DNA of 44,618 bases. Origin: Arcobacteraceae bacterium. Lineage in GTDB: Bacteria; Campylobacterota; Campylobacteria; Campylobacterales; Arcobacteraceae. Under the pieces are notes generated by a model. That model did no database searches. It had not been told where the DNA came from and was given only the letters and a program-made list of their open reading frames with translations. Below, piece by piece: positions 43,054 to 44,618 of the stretch. The position numbers were made by a program, and so were the translations under genes. The stretch covers positions 1 through 44,618 of the forward strand of contig JAQUAG010000019.1 of NCBI GenBank assembly GCA_028687375.1, given 5' to 3'. Within the stretch, counting starts at the first letter, position 1; the number at the start of each line of letters is the position of its first letter.

Positions 43054-44618
43054 ATGGAAGGGTTTAAAAGAAATACATCGTTAGTAAGTGAGATAAACAA
43101 GTACTTAGCGTATGTTGTTGGTGCTATGCTAGTTATTGGTACGATTTATGTGAAATTTATGCTAGGCAATGCTATGGATAAATCAGATGAAAGTTTAGCC
43201 ATAGATTTACAAAATAGAATTTTAAGTTCAGAAGAAAATAAAAAAAGTGTAGCTTTAGGTATAGCTGTGACTATTGCTTCAAATAGTGAAGTTGTGAAAT
43301 CTTTAGAGTTAAATGATAGAGCTTATGCCCTTGATGCATTAAATAATCTTGGGAAAAGTTTTAAAAATGGTACACCATATAAAAATGTAAAAATTCACAT
43401 CCATACAAAAGATGTAAAATCATTTGTAAGAGATTGGAAACCTGAGAAATTTGGTGATGATTTGAGTGGATTTAGAGCAAGTATCGTACAAGTAAAAGAG
43501 ACAAAAAAACCAGTAACTGTGGTTGAAGTAGGTGTTACAGGACTTGTTCTTAGGGGAATTGCACCAATATTTAATAAATCTGGTGAGTATGTTGGTTCTG
43601 TTGAAGCAATTATGGGATTTAATTCAATTGTAAAAGAATATAAAAAAGAGAAAATGGATCTTATTGTACTTATGGATGATAAATTAGCAGTTGGAGATAA
43701 ATTTAAAGATGTTCCAAAAATATTTAATTATTATATCTCTCAAGAAGCAACAGATGAAAAGTTTAAAACAGCTGTGAGTGGATTTAGTGCTGAAGAGTTA
43801 TCAAAAGAAGGTTTTTTAGAAACATCTGATTTCTTTATAGTTACAGCCCCTATAAAAGATTTAAGTGGAAAAACAATAGGAAAATATGTTGTAGGACTTG
43901 ATAGAGAAGTTGCTGATGGTGCAGTAAATGCAATATCGTCACTTGTGATGCAAATATCGTTATTTGGCGTATTAATTCTTGCTATTATGTTTGTTATGAT
44001 TTCTGTAATTGCTAAAAAAACAATAGCAAATTCATTGGAAATATTTACTCATAAATTTAATGATTTTGTAGATTTCTTATCTTATCGAACAAATAAATAT
44101 GTTCCTGCTCAAATTGTTGTAAAAGATGAATTTGGTGAACTAATTAATCACTTAAATGATATTGCTATTATCCAAGATGCAAAACTAAAAGAAGATATGA
44201 AAGTAATTGGTGAGATAGTACTTGTTACTGATAAAGTAGAGCAAGGTATCTATCAATGTAGAATTCATGCTAGTTCAAAAAATCCAATGGTAGAAACATT
44301 AAGAAAAACAGTAAATAGTATGATTGAAGCTATGGATAGTAATATGACAGCTTTAAAATCTACCCTCGAACAATACACAAATAACGATTTCACAAAATTA
44401 GTTTCTATTGACCCAAAACTAAAATCAGATATGCTCGCTGTTATGCAAAGTGTAAATAAACTAGGTGAGGCACTTAGAACAAACGCAAAATTAAATCTTT
44501 CAAACGGTGAGACATTGAATCATAACGCAATTACCATGAGTGAGAGTGTAAATAATGTAGCAGCAAAGGCAAATCAACAAGCAGCTTCTTTAGAAGAAAC
44601 AGCAGCAGCATTAGAAGA
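43054..44618 (+). CDS. Methyl-accepting chemotaxis protein with periplasmic Cache domain, truncated by the window edge
   Basis: The frame is open from the ATG (AGGAG upstream) to the window end, 521 full codons. A first membrane helix (about 18-38) is followed by a periplasmic domain of about 255 residues resembling dCache_3-type sensors (NVKIHIHTKDVKSFVRDWKP, GLVLRGIAPIFNKSGEYVGSVEAIMGF). Next come a second helix (about 297-320), a HAMP-like linker (VKDEFGELINHLND), a coiled region, and the beginning of the signalling domain with a methylation-type helix (ANQQAASLEETAAALEE). It would control CheA kinase in response to a small molecule; the ligand is unknown. The cytoplasmic hairpin tip lies outside. 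Confidence 0.93.
   Translation, partial: MEGFKRNTSLVSEINKYLAYVVGAMLVIGTIYVKFMLGNAMDKSDESLAIDLQNRILSSEENKKSVALGIAVTIASNSEVVKSLELNDRAYALDALNNLGKSFKNGTPYKNVKIHIHTKDVKSFVRDWKPEKFGDDLSGFRASIVQVKETKKPVTVVEVGVTGLVLRGIAPIFNKSGEYVGSVEAIMGFNSIVKEYKKEKMDLIVLMDDKLAVGDKFKDVPKIFNYYISQEATDEKFKTAVSGFSAEELSKEGFLETSDFFIVTAPIKDLSGKTIGKYVVGLDREVADGAVNAISSLVMQISLFGVLILAIMFVMISVIAKKTIANSLEIFTHKFNDFVDFLSYRTNKYVPAQIVVKDEFGELINHLNDIAIIQDAKLKEDMKVIGEIVLVTDKVEQGIYQCRIHASSKNPMVETLRKTVNSMIEAMDSNMTALKSTLEQYTNNDFTKLVSIDPKLKSDMLAVMQSVNKLGEALRTNAKLNLSNGETLNHNAITMSESVNNVAAKANQQAASLEETAAALE

Noticed and set aside
1-44618. tRNA genes, CRISPR arrays, insertion sequences and prophage genes
   Set aside because: I looked for them on both strands by eye, at the gene ends and in all gaps, and found none; the gaps are short and explained.

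Overview
This AT-rich window is densely coded on both strands. It looks like chromosome of a Campylobacterota (epsilonproteobacterial) organism, most likely from the Arcobacter group. The reasons are the A/T-dominated codon use, TATAAT boxes without obvious -35 elements, the small BioV esterase, lolA-rnpB-aat beside secA, a YkgJ/TPR/trpC run, and many two-component, GGDEF and chemotaxis genes. The genus is an inference. I see no tRNA, IS element, phage gene or CRISPR array.

Layout. 1-5432: a tripartite RND efflux operon (end of the adaptor, inner-membrane pump, TolC-like lipoprotein), followed by a TetR regulator. 5450-6019: an N-terminally truncated MATE transporter, probably a remnant. 6252-8238: an FtsH-like AAA protein that has lost its protease motif, overlapped by bioV. 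8243-11747 (minus): histidine kinase, kdsB and a REC-GGDEF response regulator, each overlapping the next by 4 bases. 11874-14582: polA. 14583-17286: an unknown lipoprotein and an OlsF-type bifunctional acyltransferase. 17366-21144: a sensor kinase with a CxxCH haem motif overlapping tcdA, then ruvX and an HDOD gene on the minus strand. 21281-25052: argH, thrS, infC. 25089-29181: a GAF-GGDEF cyclase and a DUF4395 membrane protein (minus), then a two-gene GMC dehydrogenase (plus). 29237-33145: leuC-mobA, a PDC-domain membrane protein, a YgbA_NO protein, and aat. 33161-36693: the RNase P RNA, lolA and secA. 36706-42998: a CIRCE/sigma70 control region, then cbpA, prmC, an MlaF-like ATPase, a TrmN6-like methyltransferase, a YkgJ-family protein, a TPR protein, trpC and a small unknown gene, mostly with touching or overlapping ends. 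43054-end: a chemotaxis receptor cut by the window edge.

How the genes fit together. Most are housekeeping genes: replication and repair (polA, ruvX), translation (thrS, infC, aat, prmC, tcdA, rnpB), envelope biogenesis (kdsB, lolA, secA, mlaF, olsF) and biosynthesis (argH, leuC, trpC, bioV, mobA). Signalling genes sit among them: two kinases, two predicted diguanylate cyclases, an HDOD protein, a PDC protein and a receptor.

Most notable are the FtsH-like pseudoprotease, the CIRCE element fused to a consensus sigma70 promoter in front of cbpA, the haem-motif kinase, the kinase-kdsB-response regulator operon, and the MATE remnant with nested inverted repeats upstream. I found no wholly new multi-gene system that I could defend. 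Apart from the RNase P RNA region there is no gene-free stretch over 300 bases.
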